Assembly (NCBI GenBank): GCA_947561395.2
Contig: OX387184.1
Span: forward strand, 11,202,205-11,266,204
Direction of reading: 5' to 3'
Length of the DNA stretch: 64,000 nucleotides
DNA from: Buxus sempervirens
Lineage: Eukaryota; Streptophyta; Magnoliopsida; Buxales; Buxaceae
Shown here: positions 42,601 to 55,350 of the stretch, piece by piece
Layout of the letters: each line of letters opens with the position of its first letter
How positions within the stretch are numbered: position 1 is the first letter of the stretch
Translations under genes and position numbers: made by a program
Notes under the pieces: model-generated
The model's input: the letters and a program-made list of their open reading frames with translations, nothing else
What the model was told of the DNA's origin: nothing
Database searches by the model: none

Positions 42601-45600
42601 TTGTAAACAAAAATCAACATACTTGAGGGGCAAAGACAAATTTTTCCTCATTTCTTGAAGGTTATTGTGAGTAATGAGTAGAAGGAACAACCAATACCAA
42701 ATGGGATGAAAAGGAAACAGCTAAATAAGGTCAACATCCCCATACCAAAGATGATCAAAGAAGGAACTAGTGTGAAAGTCCCCCAAATGTCTAAATCCAT
42801 ACCGTAGAATCAAGAACAGATTTATCAATGAGGACATCTTTAAGAAGCTTAAAAAGAGAGGATAACTCTGCCAAGTCTACTAGTCTGAGGTCATGCATAA
42901 GGGATAAACTTCAAGAAGTATTTGTAGAAGACCAAGAAAGTATGTTAACTCTACCAAGTCTACGAGTCTGAGGTCATGCATAAGGGATAAACTTCAAGAA
43001 GTATTTGTAGAAGACCAAGAAAGTATGTTAACGATCAAGAAAATTCTCTTTTTCCACATAATCTGGCGCATCATCTCAATATACTCATCCTTGTAACAGT
43101 CATCTTCTGAATATGTCTCTTCTTAATATTGAACTTTATGCATCACAACATCAGATATCTATTAGTGGTTTTAGTAAACTATCATTCAAGATTGAGCGGA
43201 ATGAACCAATAACATAACACTCTAGAGGTGCCATTTCACTTGAGTGTTCAGCTCTCACATGGGACATACTCCTTAAAATCTCTCTATTGATAATAGATCC
43301 AACTCCAAGATAGATCATAAATGGTTACTTTCTGAGATCTCCTAGCTTTCAATTGTGACCATTACATCACCCCTAATCCAATCTGCCCAAAAGTTATTCT
43401 CCATATATTCAATCCTAGTTTATCTTAGGTTTTAGATTACAGGATATCCTTTCATAATTTTAGTTTTCAATTATTCCCCTTGTGGTTGATCCATCAATAT
43501 CATATCAGTAAATAACCCTGTGGACATGCAGCTCTTATCCATGGATCGACAATTCATGCATAATCAATGATAAAGATCCAAAAAATAAGATATGGGTCAC
43601 TGAACAAGATCTATGTCTTTGACCAAAACTACTTGATAGGCTTTTGTTGACTACTGATGAAAAGCTGAATAATGATCAATTTTACTAGAAGAAAAAGGCC
43701 TAAAATCCTTAACTGAGTAATAAATCAAACTAAAAGAAGAAAAAAGGTTTAAAAATCTTTTATAATTTTATACAATAGCATCATAAGAAGCAGATGTATT
43801 TGATTTAAGTTAGGATGGGCAGATTTTTTTATGGAAATTATAGAGAATGGTCAGGAAGGTTAAGTTTCCCTCCTGTCACTTATGCAGTAATTTGAGTTCT
43901 ATTTGATATCCTTTTAAACCATATGTCAGAACATTTTATTTAATGAGATTTTTTTTTTTATTGTTGGGGAATATTAACATATTAAGCTGAGAAACAATCG
44001 GAAAGTATGAGAAAAATAATGGAGGAGACTGTCGGTTATACAACATTACCTTTGGTAACACCAATTCTCCATGAATTGAGAAGGCAACTCCACAGCATCC
44101 CACTCAATACCCCGAATACCAGAAACAAGACCCTCATCTTGCTTAGTCAACATATGCTGAAGTGCATGACCAAACTCATGGAAGACAGTCTCAATCTGCA
44201 GAAAGTTCATATATCAATATAAAAAATACAAATCTGAAAGAGTAGCAAAATATGGACAATTTGCAATTTGCCCCATCAAGTAATGGTTTCTCCTACAAAA
44301 ATTGACCTTTTTGGATAATTATTGAAAACAACCTCTTTTCCAGAAAATCAAGATTAAATCTGTGGAACAACTTTGGCAAACATTTCAGTGAGGATTATTC
44401 ACTAGGAGATTACTGAAAACATGGTATGTATATATAATTCCTTCAAAATATTCCAAACTGAGCTTGTAATTATGTTTTACGTGAAAGCATAGCTCATCTT
44501 CAAATTCGTATACCAGTATTACACTCCTTTGGAGAATCACTGCCTGAAAATAATAACCATGGCCTACCTCTCGAAAGGTCATAAGGCTAGGTTTGTCCCC
44601 CACTGGGGGTGTTTGATTGCACACCATGTGGGCAATAGGCAACCGCACGGAGCTGCCACCACGTTTAAGTGCATGACTCCGACCCACAACCGCAACCATC
44701 CATGCCCCACCACGTTTTTCAGAAGGGCGAGAATATGGATCAAAGTAGAAGTAAGCAATTGGATTGCCTAAAGAATCTTTTACACGGTAGAATCTAACAT
44801 CATTGTTCCAAACCTAGAGAGTAGTAACGCATATAATGTCAGAACTAAAAAAGCATTGTTGATGTAACAAGCACCAAAAAGGCAAGTAAATGAAGCAACT
44901 GAATATTTATTACCGGTGCAAGGCCATCAGCTGGTTCAATATCAATTTCAAAAAGCATTTTTGCAAGGCTGAAAAGGCCATCCATAACTTTTGGCAATGA
45001 AAAATATGGGCGCAACTCCTCCTGTAGAATACAAAGGGCAGATTCGAAACAAATAAGCTTCTTTCCACAACGTCCAGGAAAACTTTCACATCCAAAAAAA
45101 CCTGGGGAAATTGCTATTTAGTGATACTTTTCAAAATAATTCAGATTCAGTAGGTCAATTCTTGAAAATTAGGAATTAGTGATACTTTCTTAAAATAATT
45201 GGGAATAAGTGTCATTTCACTATTCATAAGGACTTTCTTCCGACAATGTCTTCAAAAGACTTTGAAAACCTTTTCACTCATTTAGGTACAAATGAGGTTT
45301 GCAAGTCTTTTTGAGGGTATTTTTGGAAGAAATTCATCATGAATAGTAAAATGACACTGAATCCCAATTATTTAAAAAAAGTATCACTAATTCCTAATTT
45401 TCAAGAATTAGCCGACTGAATCTAAATTATTTTGAAAATGTATCACTAAAAACCAATTTTCCCAAACAACTTATGCAAATTAAGCTATAACTTGAATCTC
45501 AATTATTTAAGGATAGACAGTCTAATATTCCTCATTGCATTGACATGGTGGAGAGTTACTAGTCTTTGGTATCACAATCTGAATGAAAAAGATTGAAAAA

Positions 45601-48600
45601 ATTTTATCGATATATCGCCACATCATCTTGCATAAAATAGCAAATTTGTACCTTCCTAATATGAATGTTAGGCAAATAAAAAAATGGGATGTAATCACCT
45701 CAAACTCACTATCAACGAGAATATTTACCATTTAGAATTGCATGCTAAAAACAACCATCACTATCATATCAATATCTAGTGTGGAATTCTGTGAACTCGA
45801 ACAACAAAGCAAAGAGATGTCACTATGACAGCACATTGACACATGGAACATTGAGACCATCCCTTAGACCTAAAAATCACAAGAGTCTGTTTGCAGCAAG
45901 TTCCAGCAAACACTGACCTGCTAAATAGGAGTTCAATTCATATCAAATCAACTTCTCGCACAGGTTGGATTTAAGCTGAAGCAGAAAAGATTCATATTTG
46001 GCATAAATTAATATAAAATGCACTCGTTAAAGTAAAATATATTTTCTAACATATTTACTTATAAATATAAATTTAGATGTGCATGTATACGTGAATGGCA
46101 ATGAGACCAGTCAGGATCATGCTGTGCAGATTTCAAACCTGTCATGAGCATGATCATTGGCCTACCAAACTGGACTCAATAAGAGCGGGCTGGGTAACTA
46201 TTAAACATGCCCCATTGCCATCCCTATTTAAATTTGACCTCTTTTGTTGAAAAATAAAAAAGAGCACTTTGGTGCTTAGATAAAAAAAATATCAGTGGCT
46301 TGGAGTTGGATCAAACAAGACTTTTGAAACTAACAAGATGATAACATCAAAAGACTGCAAATGAATGACTTGGTTCCATGGATAAAATTATCCAGGATAT
46401 TTTGGAGTGTAAATTTGATGGGCCAGGCTAACAACACATTTAAGCACTTCAGGGCTTGCCGTAGGCTTGACCGGCCTTGTTTTGAGGCTTGGAAACCATG
46501 CCCAAGCCTGGCCCTCTTGGGCCTGAACTTTTACAGATAATCTTGAAGATTGTTTCTACCCAGAGAAAGTTATCTCATTGCCATCTTGTCCCTTTTCCCC
46601 AACATCATTATCTCTACACCCATCTGCCTCCTCACTAGCTCTCAAAGAGGATGATTATAATCTTTGTCTTCAAGTGCAATAAAACTAGAAGCTGACCAAA
46701 CTGCTACCACCCTTCTTTGATTTCGATTTCCTTTTTCCTGAGAATGAAATAGCTGGAATATCATCTCCCTCTTCCTCAACGTGAAAAACTCAATCAAACG
46801 TCCAATACTAGGGTGCAGTATTTAGAGTCCTCTTTCATTAAAACAAACAAGAAAGGTATAAAAAAAATTTCAGTTCACTTGAAGGGAATGATTTCAGAAT
46901 GCTAAAAAATAGAGCATGGAAAATAGCAATTTTAGTGTCAACATCATGAAATTCTTGCAAGTGTTATTCTAGCTATTTTGGGTAGGCTTACAGTTTCACA
47001 TGCTAGGAGGATTATATTTGTCTACCAACACGTATCTTGCAACTTATCAGTAAATAAAATTTCTATATTACACCTGGAAAGCAATTTCTGACCACAAAAA
47101 GCAGAAGGTAAAGACTTCCAAGATCAAGCACCTGTATCATTCAGTTGCACAATGAAGTCTGAAAAAACATCAAAGAGCAAATGACACGACAAACCTATCC
47201 ACAGATTGATGAACCAACTAATGTAATTACTCAACAAAGTCCAGCATCCAAAAGGGATGAAACTTTGCTGTTTATAAATCATATCTGCATCTCCAAATTC
47301 TAATAGCTAATGAAAAAACCAAAGATATGACACTCAATTTGAGGAACATACATCACAAATTGTAATTGTGCTCTAAGAGAAACATAAATACACATAATTT
47401 GGAGGATTGGTATCGTTTCCAAATTGTAAGAAAGAGAGTATGAGAGAGAGAGAGAGATGCGCACCTCATTTATGTCATACTTGGATTCACGAAGTCTCTC
47501 ACTCCAAAAGTTGATGTCCCAGTGGCTCAAATCATCAGCTTCTTTAGCACCCTGAGCTTTAGAAAATATTTTAAGGTCCTCCATATCTGCAAAAATAAAA
47601 AAAGAAACTATTAGAACACTATTCCAATGAAAATGATTTCTAATAACATTTGCATTTCCGCCAATAACAGACTGACTCTGATCCCATTAACAATAATTTT
47701 GATGTATTTATCTTAGAACAAATAAACTCCTATGGCATGAAGACTTGCAAGGTACTGTAAGCTCAGCCACCATTTCAATTTCCATGAGGGCTCTTACATG
47801 AGAAGCAATAAAGTATATGAAACACTTGGTCCAAAAATTTCCATTGATGACACAGTTATTCCCATGCCTCTGACCAAAACTTTTTTTATCAGTAATCAAG
47901 GAGATATGTATATATTCATGATAAAAGATAGAAATAGTGTATTGATGGTACATAGAATATGTACCTAAGACTACAAAGAAAGGAAAAACAGATATTCCTC
48001 AAAAGGACCTAATAGATAGACCATCCAACCCTCTAGTCTTGAAATGCCTCCCCTATATAGAACTCATGGAAAGGAACATTCATCAAATAATTTTCTGAAA
48101 CAGCCCAATTGTACATCAATCTAATAATTTTTTTCTCTAGGCTTGCTGAGACTTTTTCTAAATCTCTGAAAATTCTGTGATTCCTCTCTCTCCAAATTAT
48201 GGCTCCTGGAGTTATATTCCAAACCATTGACTTGCTGGATTTCCTTTTCGACGTCCCCCACGACTGCAGAACCTTGGAAAAACTCTCGGCTTGAGCCCAC
48301 GAAATTCTGAACCTTCCAAGAATCTTGTTCCATAGATTCCTTGCTTCCCTACAGTGAACCAATAAGTGCTCCACTGATTCTTCTTCTTCTTTGCACATTA
48401 TACAACGATTAGGGAGCTGCAAACCTCTGTTCTTTAAGTGATTAATCGTTAAAATCTTGTCCAATGCAGCATCCCAAATGAAGAAGGATACATTGCTTGG
48501 CACTGACTTTGTCCAGATCAGATGGCTTTCTTGAAACATCGAACCAAAAGAATTTAGAGACTCAAATGTTGCTTTGACCGAGAACAGACCAGACTTGCTT

Positions 48601-51600
48601 TTTGACCACAACCTAGAGTCTTCCTTTTGTTCCAACTGAACACTATACACTTCCTGAAGAAGTTCTTCATAGCTATTTAGTTCCCAATCAAACAGATTTC
48701 ATCTTAATTCTATATTCGACACAATACCAGCATCAAAAAACATTATATAATCACTAAACAAAGCAACCTTATCTCTACATACACTGTAAAGGCCCGAGTT
48801 TGAGTCCTTCAACCTCCCATTTCTGTACCAAATATCATCCCAGAACTTTATCCTCCTCCCATTGCCTATTGAAAACCTGCAGTCCTTTTCAACAGAAGCC
48901 ACCAACTTAGCTATTGGTTTCCAAAAGCTAACCCCATATGACGATTTTGGTTTGTTCGGAAACCAATCCCCAAACGGAGCTCCATACTTCACCTGCACCA
49001 CCCTCCTCCATGGCTTATCTCTTTCAATCCCATACCTCCAGATCCATTTTTGAAGAAGTGCTTTGTTAAATAACCTTAGAGGTCTGATGACTCTGATCCC
49101 AAGTCCCCCTTCTCTCTTCATCATACAAATAGACTTCCAATCAACCAAATGAAACTTGTGCTCTCCACTTGGTCCTTCCCATAGAAATCTTCTCTGAATT
49201 TGTTCCAGTCTCCTAGGAATAGAGATAGGAATACTCATTATGGACATGAAGAAAGTTGGCAAACTTGCTAGCACACTAGAGATCAAAGTCAGCTTTCCCC
49301 CTTTAGATAGAGTGCAGCTCTTCCACGCCGAGCGTTTTTTCTCCATTCTCTCAATGATTGGATTCCAGAATGATGTTTTCTTGAAACCTACTCCAAGTGG
49401 GATTCCAAGATATAAAGATGGAAAAATGCTCACTTTGCATCTCAAAATAGACTTAGGTTAGAGATATTCTCTACTTTGCCAATTCCTATCATCTCACTCT
49501 TTCCCAAGTTGACCTTCAAGCCCGAACACGCCTGAAAACATATAAGTATACCCTTTAACCACCTAACTGGCTGGATATTTGGCTTGTAGAAAGTCAAAAT
49601 ATCATCAGCAAACAATAAGTGATTTAAAAATATATTTCCCCCAAAGGCTACTCCCTCTAGGCTTCCAATTTGTGAGGCTCTCATCATCATTTTATTAAAA
49701 GTTTCCATGACCAACGTGAAAAGAAGGGTAGAGAGTGGATCCCCTTGCCGAAGGCCCTTCTGGGTGCTAAAAAAACCAGCAGTAGATCCATTCACCATCA
49801 CTGGTATTCGGGCTGTTGAAATACAAAATTTGGTCCATCTCCTCCACCTTATTGTGAACCACTGAACAATAACTTTTAATTGATTAATGTATTAACCTAA
49901 GAACAAATGAAACTTATTGCTCAATACTTTGACTCCTATCAAATGCAAACTTACAAGGAACAGTAAATGTAGCCACCATTGCATCAAAGTTCCTAGATAC
50001 TTTTACATAAGAAGCATATAGCAATGTCTACAATAAATTATCAAAATTCAAAGTCCTCTTGAAAATACTCTATATTAGAAATTTATGGTCCAAGGACATT
50101 GTCAAAATGGCAACTGAGAAAGAAAAGGTACAAGAAAATTTGGTGGACGCGTCAATAACAATTTTTAATAGGTAGTTTCCCTTTCATGTAAGTGGACAGA
50201 TTTTGAACCTACTTAAACATGTATAATAATTGTTTTGCACTATATGATACATAGTGAAGCAATCACCTTGAACTGCAGGGTTCCAAGAAGCACTGCGAAG
50301 CCTTTCAACGAGCTCTTCTGCTCTAACAACACTAGCCATTTTCAATGCCATGCTCACCTTAGAAAATTAACGTCCATAAGTCATTGAAACATAAGATCAG
50401 AAGATACATCAACAGAATATTTCAAATTTCGTTTCAACTGTTCCAGCAGACCTCAGCATAGTTTTTGTAACCAAGAAGCTTAGCCTTCTCCAATCTAAGC
50501 TTCAGAATTTGGTTAATATTTGGCGTATTATCGAGATCTCCACTGGAGGCACGGGTGACGTAAGCACGATAAACTTCCTCACGTAAGGATCGGTTCCGAC
50601 AATGTTGCATGACGGGAAGAAAGCTTGGAGTATCCAAAGTAATAATCCAAGGTCCATTTTCAGCAGTAGCATTTTCATGCCCCTAATATGATTAAGAAAT
50701 TCAGAATCCAAGAAGAGATGGAATGAAGGCAATAATTTAGACTTGATAACAATAACACCAGTTGCACTAAACAATGGCAAAACTGGATACTCTGATTTCA
50801 AGCACAGGATACCTTAGACGCTGCCGTTTGTGCAGCCAAACCAAGTGCAGTAGCAGGCAATCCCTCAATGTCCTTCTTATCTGTTATTAGTTTTTCAAAC
50901 TTCTTTGTAGAATCCAAAACATTTTCTTTAAATTTTTGAGAAAGTTTTTCCAACTCCTGTAAGTCAACTCAGCATGAAACAAAAGCATTACATTGGCTTC
51001 ACCCCACTGATAGTTTGATATACTAAAAAGAAAAAAGGAAAATAAAAGCTTATATGTATCTGTTACAACTTTCCCAGCTTATGAACAAAATTAATGAACC
51101 TGTTGAATTTTGTTAAACTCGTCCTTCTTATCATCTTCAAGAGAAACACCATTGAGAACTGCCTCCTTTATTTGACCTGAAAAGAGATCATTTTCCATTA
51201 CAAGATGAACTCAAACAGTAATGCTTGGGTTCCACTAAAGTACACATAATTAAACAGACTTGTATATACTGATATAAATTAATCAGATATGATACTGAGA
51301 AAAAGGAATCAAAATGCACTTGAAGAAGAATAAGATAACATGAGTGGAAGTTCTGGCAGGGCAGGCAGGAAGTCCAAAATTATGAAATTCCAACAGAAAT
51401 CAGGACAAAGTACGAATATTTGTGTAAGCAAGCATCTTTTAATGCAGACATGTCAACAATGTTGCCCATGTACCCTAACAAAGTGATGATAGCTGTTTCA
51501 ACTTCAATACCTAACAGAAGCCAATAAACCAACTAAAGCCAATGCAAGCATAATCAGAAGCAATCTAGAATCCCAACTGGTTATCAACTTAGCACCATCG

Positions 51601-52783
51601 AAAAATGAATAAAAGCATTCAAGAGGGCAACATTATATGACAAAATTCCATTATATGAACCGTAAAAATCAATAAGTTGCCGGAAGTCAAAAGGTAAAAC
51701 ATAAATTTTCATTATACCATGTCGTGACCAGAACAGAACAAGGTCCAATAATCATACAGGTTAATATCTTTTCGTTACAAAAAACACATGAGTCGGGAAA
51801 CGCAGGCTATTACCTTCCACTATACGTTTACAGGCATCGCTCAACATATGCCAACCGGAAGAATCTTGAATAGCTTTAAATGCGTTATAAATTGATTTAC
51901 TTTGTCCCAGTCTAAGCTGAAACTTGACCTTCTCGGGCTGTGAAAAAAAACTAAGGATGTTAACACCAAACAGGAACGGAAAAAGAATGGCACCACGCAA
52001 CCACAACATAGTCAAAAGCAGTATTTCTTCAACCAATGCGGCGGAACGAGAAAAAAAATCTTCAAGCATGCTGAGTACAGCAAAACAAAAGAAAAAAAAG
52101 GAGGAGGAAAGAACACCTGAACTTCTTCAATGGCGGAACGGAGCTCAGGAGAATCTTTCACAGATTTCAGATGATTCACCATGCCCCAAACCACGGTCAG
52201 TCGATCTACGATCTTCTCAAACGGCACAACCAGTTTCGGCCAGGTCGGTTCCACCGTCTTCTCTAATTCAACCAAATCACTCTCCTGAAACTCGACCAAT
52301 CAGATACTATCAAATCCGAACCCAATAAAGAGATCAACCACCAAAACAAAGAGCCAAACGATCAAATCTTACGAGTTTCTTCAACAAAGCTCGGATCCCC
52401 GGCCGAACATGTTTCGCTTCGATGACGTCGAAAGGAGGAAAATCGAAATCCTTCAACAGAGGATTCTCTTCGATCCTTTCGTCAACGGCCGTTGACAGAG
52501 CTTCTGACGCCATAGTATGAGCAGATGAGGAGCAGAAAGCTGTGGTGATAGACGTCGACTTGCGCAGATTGTCAAGACAGAAGGAGAAGGAAGGAGACCA
52601 GAGGGGACAATTAAAGCATTTGGGAATATTTTTCGGATTTTTCGATGATAGAAGGGTATAAGAGGAGCGTGAGAGAGGTTGGATAGAGCGGGAGACCGAA
52701 ATGAACGTTGCCATGAGCATGTTTGCCATAAGAAGAGCTCCGACTCGGCCTCTCTGAGGCAAGTGAGCCCTCACTTTCTCCAT
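33677..52783 (-). CDS. OOP: Organellar oligopeptidase (M3 family thimet-type metallopeptidase), complete
   Basis: Seventeen minus-strand exons: 52783-52373, 52284-52117, 51937-51814, 51176-51100, 50956-50813, 50682-50452, 50357-50267, 47586-47465, 45021-44914, 44813-44568, 44195-44050, 40178-40061, 37339-37180, 37071-37040, 36481-36416, 33967-33896, 33763-33677. From the ATG at 52720 (MLMATF, as in Arabidopsis OOP/TOP1) the product has 779 residues; from the upstream ATG at 52783, 800. The Ser/Arg-rich first 80 residues look like a dual mitochondrion/chloroplast presequence. The zinc site HEFGH lies at 559-563 (779-residue numbering), followed by [17 protein letters not shown] with the third ligand Glu. 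The C terminus ends [20 protein letters not shown]. The enzyme degrades 8-23-residue peptides, including cleaved presequences. The gene spans 19 kb because its introns are filled with LINEs and duplications. Confidence 0.96.
34160..34235. repeat. Deletion scar of an Au SINE with a C16 run
   Basis: At the place where unit 2 has an Au SINE, unit 1 has only GGCGTCAGGCTG plus ATGTAGCAACCTAA and a run of 16 C at 34179-34194. Matching edges on both sides show that the SINE was present before the duplication and its middle was lost here. Confidence 0.7.
37432..37580 (-). mobile_element. 3' end of an L1-type LINE
   Basis: On the minus strand the sequence ends ATCATTACTTATC and a poly-A run (plus-strand T at 37427-37437), preceded by TTGTACTTATCATGTATCAC, the style of plant L1 3' untranslated regions. 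No coding part remains. It lies in the oligopeptidase intron after exon 12. Confidence 0.6.
38802..38823. repeat. Long T run
   Basis: About 22 consecutive T in an oligopeptidase intron, possibly the tail of a minus-strand retroposon whose body is not recognisable. Confidence 0.7.
39316..39685. repeat. 185-bp tandem duplication in an oligopeptidase intron
   Basis: The block starting CAGTTTATTCTTGTCATTC at 39316 returns at 39501 with only a few differences (for example CTATACAAG against CTACACAAG). Two near-identical copies, recent by appearance. Confidence 0.93.
41635..42650 (-). mobile_element. LINE fragment with RNase H-like region
   Basis: Broken minus-strand frames read [28 protein letters not shown] and [16 protein letters not shown] in the order of the C-terminal RNase H domain of plant L1 LINEs (AE..AL..GL, EGD...V, H..R..N..AD.LAK). 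A 3'-UTR-like stretch follows toward 41635. It lies in the long oligopeptidase intron. Boundaries are approximate. Confidence 0.55.
42864..43029. repeat. 83-bp tandem duplication
   Basis: AACTCTGCCAAGTCTACTAG at 42864 returns as AACTCTACCAAGTCTACGAG at 42947, and the following 60 bases are the same. Two copies, period 83, in an oligopeptidase intron. Confidence 0.93.
45104..45463. mobile_element. Foldback MITE, ~360 bp
   Basis: Both arms are about 150 bp: the left arm starts GGGGAAATTGCTATTTAGTG and the right arm is its near complement, ending AACCAATTTTCCC. Paired phrases such as AGGAATTAGTGATACTTT and GAAAATTAG occur in both. The flanks AAAAACCTG and AAACAACTT could be a diverged 9-bp target duplication, which would suggest a Mutator relative. 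Same family as 31988-32300. Confidence 0.8.
46091..46226. mobile_element. Possible short hAT MITE
   Basis: The right end CCCCATTGCCATCCCTA is a common plant hAT-MITE end, and ATGGCAATGAGACC at the left is its diverged complement. No clean target duplication. Confidence 0.4.
47881..49862 (-). mobile_element. 5'-truncated L1-type LINE in the oligopeptidase intron
   Basis: Minus-strand frames run from the reverse transcriptase ([20 protein letters not shown] at about 49750, [10 protein letters not shown] with the FADD box at about 49600) through [12 protein letters not shown] and [16 protein letters not shown] to the zinc-binding end domain ([18 protein letters not shown] at about 48390). The 3' end is a GATAAAAAAA tail at 47881. 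The first half, with the endonuclease, is missing. Two breaks divide the reading frame, so it cannot move. Flanks CTGACCAAAAC and CTGAACAATAAC may be a diverged target duplication. It lies between oligopeptidase exons 7 and 8 in the gene's own orientation. Confidence 0.9.
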
Positions 52784-53814
52784 TTCCCTTTATTCAGCCC
52801 AAAAGTGGATCATGACAACGGATCAGTGAGGCCTTTGATTTGATTTGCCTTTCTAGCCTCGAATTCAAAATGACGATAGTACAGCTCAAATTACTCTTCC
52901 TCTGAAGGAAACCAGAAGATTTTTGAATGGCTTCATCATATATATGTGGTAAAAACTAAATTCCCCATTACGAAGAAAAATTACTTTCCTATGGATAAGA
53001 AGTTACGTTTAATGTTCCGTTAAGCACTGAATATTTTTTGTGATACATGCATAATGCATACACACATATATTCATACATACATACATTAATACATACATA
53101 TATGACATTTAAAAAAAGCGCAATTTACATAAGAATACAAACCAGATTGAGTTTTCTTTTTCCTTTTTATTTTTATTTTTGTTATACTGGTAAAGTTGGT
53201 TAAATTGATATTTTTCATGGAACCGATTCGCTAATCATGTTCATTTCCCTTTTATGGGAGATCAATTTGCAAATAGTAAAACCAAAGGCCACTTAGAAAC
53301 TGTAGGCAACACCAGTTGAATGGTGTGAGTGAGCAGACTGCAGGTTATGACTATTTTCAGCACTTGAAGGCAAAACATAAACATGATACACAAACAAAAC
53401 AGTTATGGTTGAAGCATCTGCAAAAGCTTTTTCCAAACAGAAAGTATCCCTCCTTTTAGCATGAACAGCCTTTTCTTTATACAGAATCTCTAGGAATAAG
53501 CTTTTACCAGGGAGTAAAATTTTGACCCTTGTACTAGATTCATTTGTACAGCTAAAAGTACAATTGGGGAAAGAAATGTGTTTACCTTTCTAAGGTTCAT
53601 GGAAGGGTCAAACCCCTACAGGTGACTCCCAATCCATAATATTAATAAATTCTCACAAGAGAAATAAGATTGAGATGCGAGTTCCATGGAAAAATTATCA
53701 GAGTCGAAGATTCAGAAGATAAATAATCAGAACAAAGTTTCACGAATCAAATCCCCAGTCAGGGAGAGAGATAAGCAAAGATGCATAGCCTTTTCAAAGG
53801 CGAAGGTAACTGCC
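52784..53814. other. Spacer upstream of the oligopeptidase gene
   Basis: No gene recognised. The first part should hold the oligopeptidase promoter, and the part near 53600-53814 the 3' flank of the CorA fragment. A short CATA/ACAT-rich run lies at about 53045-53105. Confidence 0.4.
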
Positions 53815-55350
53815 TCATTCCTGAAGTCCACCTCCAAGAGTTCTTCTTAGGAATGACTTCCGGTTTAGAGACCAACTTCTCCTCATTGCCCTCTGTTCCT
53901 TCCATGCAGCTATTTTTTGCATACAGAGCTGGAAAAGTAAAGCAAAGCAGTACCAGCAGTAGCATTGCAACACATAGCAACATGACATTGCGGAATCCGC
54001 TTTTAAAGTGGGATCATCCAGCCCTGTCCATGGAACTCCTCCAACATTCATTCCAAATACTGTTAAGAACATTCCCACGAAGATTCTGAGGTTATTTGCT
54101 TTTTAATGCGCAAGTATAGTATAATGCAATCAGGTTAAACTAATTTCAGGGAAAATTACTTGACAAGTATATTTACCTCCAGTGATGATGGATAAAGGAA
54201 GGAATATGATTGATAAGAATGATAGATAGTAAAGTTTCCTGTTTATTTGCTCAGCCTGCCAGCTATCAAGGCCAGCCTGGATCGCTGTAACACGATTGGC
54301 TATAAATCCAACATTTTCTTTTAGCCTCCTAAGTCGTCCAATTAACTCTTCAAGAGAGATGATATCTTCACTGGCGAACCAGCTTTTTGTGGTGCATTTT
54401 TCTTTAACACGTGGAAACACTTGCTCACCGTGGGCAATCACCTGGTTTAAAGCAGAACTATGTTATTTTGATTATGCTCAAACAAATCTCATCAAAGCAT
54501 CTTCGAAGATCTCTTTGACAAAAAATGAACTAAATTGAATATATTAAGCATCTGCTCTATCCCATCCCTTTTGAGTGCATGAGGAAGAGCTAACATGGAT
54601 ACTCCAAGAAGAGACACCCAGACATCAGAAATTATGATCATATAATTGGTCAATCATTGGTGGATCTAACGACCCCATGGCTCTTGGCAAGCCATCGCAC
54701 TGAATTCATCTCCATAAGCTTGGTATGATTGGTTTTCCCAAGTGAGATTAAAGAAGGTGAAGTGATGAATAAGTGAAAAAATATCGTGCAAATGAGAAGG
54801 GACACATAAATGCAAATTTTAGGAGGATTTGGAATGGTGAGGGAAAAACCCAAGAAGCATCATGCTACAAAAATTAAGATGCATTTTAGGGAATCTTCTA
54901 TCATTAAAATTAAGAGGGAAAAAAAGGCTAACTTTGAGAAACTACCTGCAGAAGGCGCTGCAAATTAAGATGCATTTTAGGGAATCTTCTGTCATCCAGC
55001 ATTTGTTTCTTCAAAACAAAGCCCCCTGCAGTAATATGAAAAGAGATTAGACTACAAAAAGTTCAACAAAGTAAAGTATGCAACTTCATATGGGTAACAA
55101 GATTAAGTTCCAAAACATATAGTAGCGCAAAATTAAAATTTTATTAGAAAAAGAAGCAAACGTTTTTACGAAAAGAAATTTATAATATTGGTATGTAGCC
55201 AATTTTGGAGATAATCAGTTAAGAAAGCTACCACCAGATTCTTCATGTTTTCTTTCTTTATTTCCTCTGTAAATCAGTTGGACAAACCTAAATTTTATTT
55301 TTTGTTGGGCACATACCATAAGACCAGCATGCCTGATCTTCAAGAAAGTG
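53815..55350 (-). pseudogene. CorA-like Mg transporter, 3' fragment cut by the tandem duplication
   Basis: Four minus-strand exons remain: a partial 55350-55317 (HFLEDQACWSYG), 55025-54946 (GFVLKKQMLDDRRFPKMHLN), 54441-54177 (VIAHGEQVFP ... SWQAEQINRKLYYLSFLS) and 54059-53815. The product resembles the plant CorA-like family of Arabidopsis At1g29820/At1g29830, with the GMN selectivity motif (VFGMNVGGVPWTG) between two membrane segments. The exon at 55350 is broken at the joint with unit 2, so the N-terminal half and promoter are missing. In the last exon two single-base changes in A runs shift the frame within the second membrane segment (about 54010) and back (about 53925); read as is, the segment is scrambled. 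I infer a dead remnant. Confidence 0.85.
54871..54904. repeat. Partial copy of the CorA exon
   Basis: AAATTAAGATGCATTTTAGG plus the next 14 bases repeat the exon sequence at 54961-54994 with one or two differences. A local duplication of 34 bp placed it in the neighbouring intron. Confidence 0.85.

Larger units (their letters stand above)
29321..55350. repeat. Unit 1 of a ~26-kb direct tandem duplication
   Basis: The sequence from 29321 is repeated from 55351 with only scattered substitutions and a few indels, in the same orientation, offset 26,030 bp at the border and 26,024 at the BRICK1 start codon. Unit 1 contains BRICK1, the whole organellar oligopeptidase gene and a CorA fragment. The base before the shared block differs between the two places (TTTGTT against AAAGTG), which fixes the joint to a few bases. 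Confidence 0.92.

Noticed and set aside
46380-46540. GC-rich GGGCC/GGCTTG motifs resembling the hAT element in CIPK8 intron 1
   Set aside because: No terminal repeats or target duplication could be found; too decayed to call.
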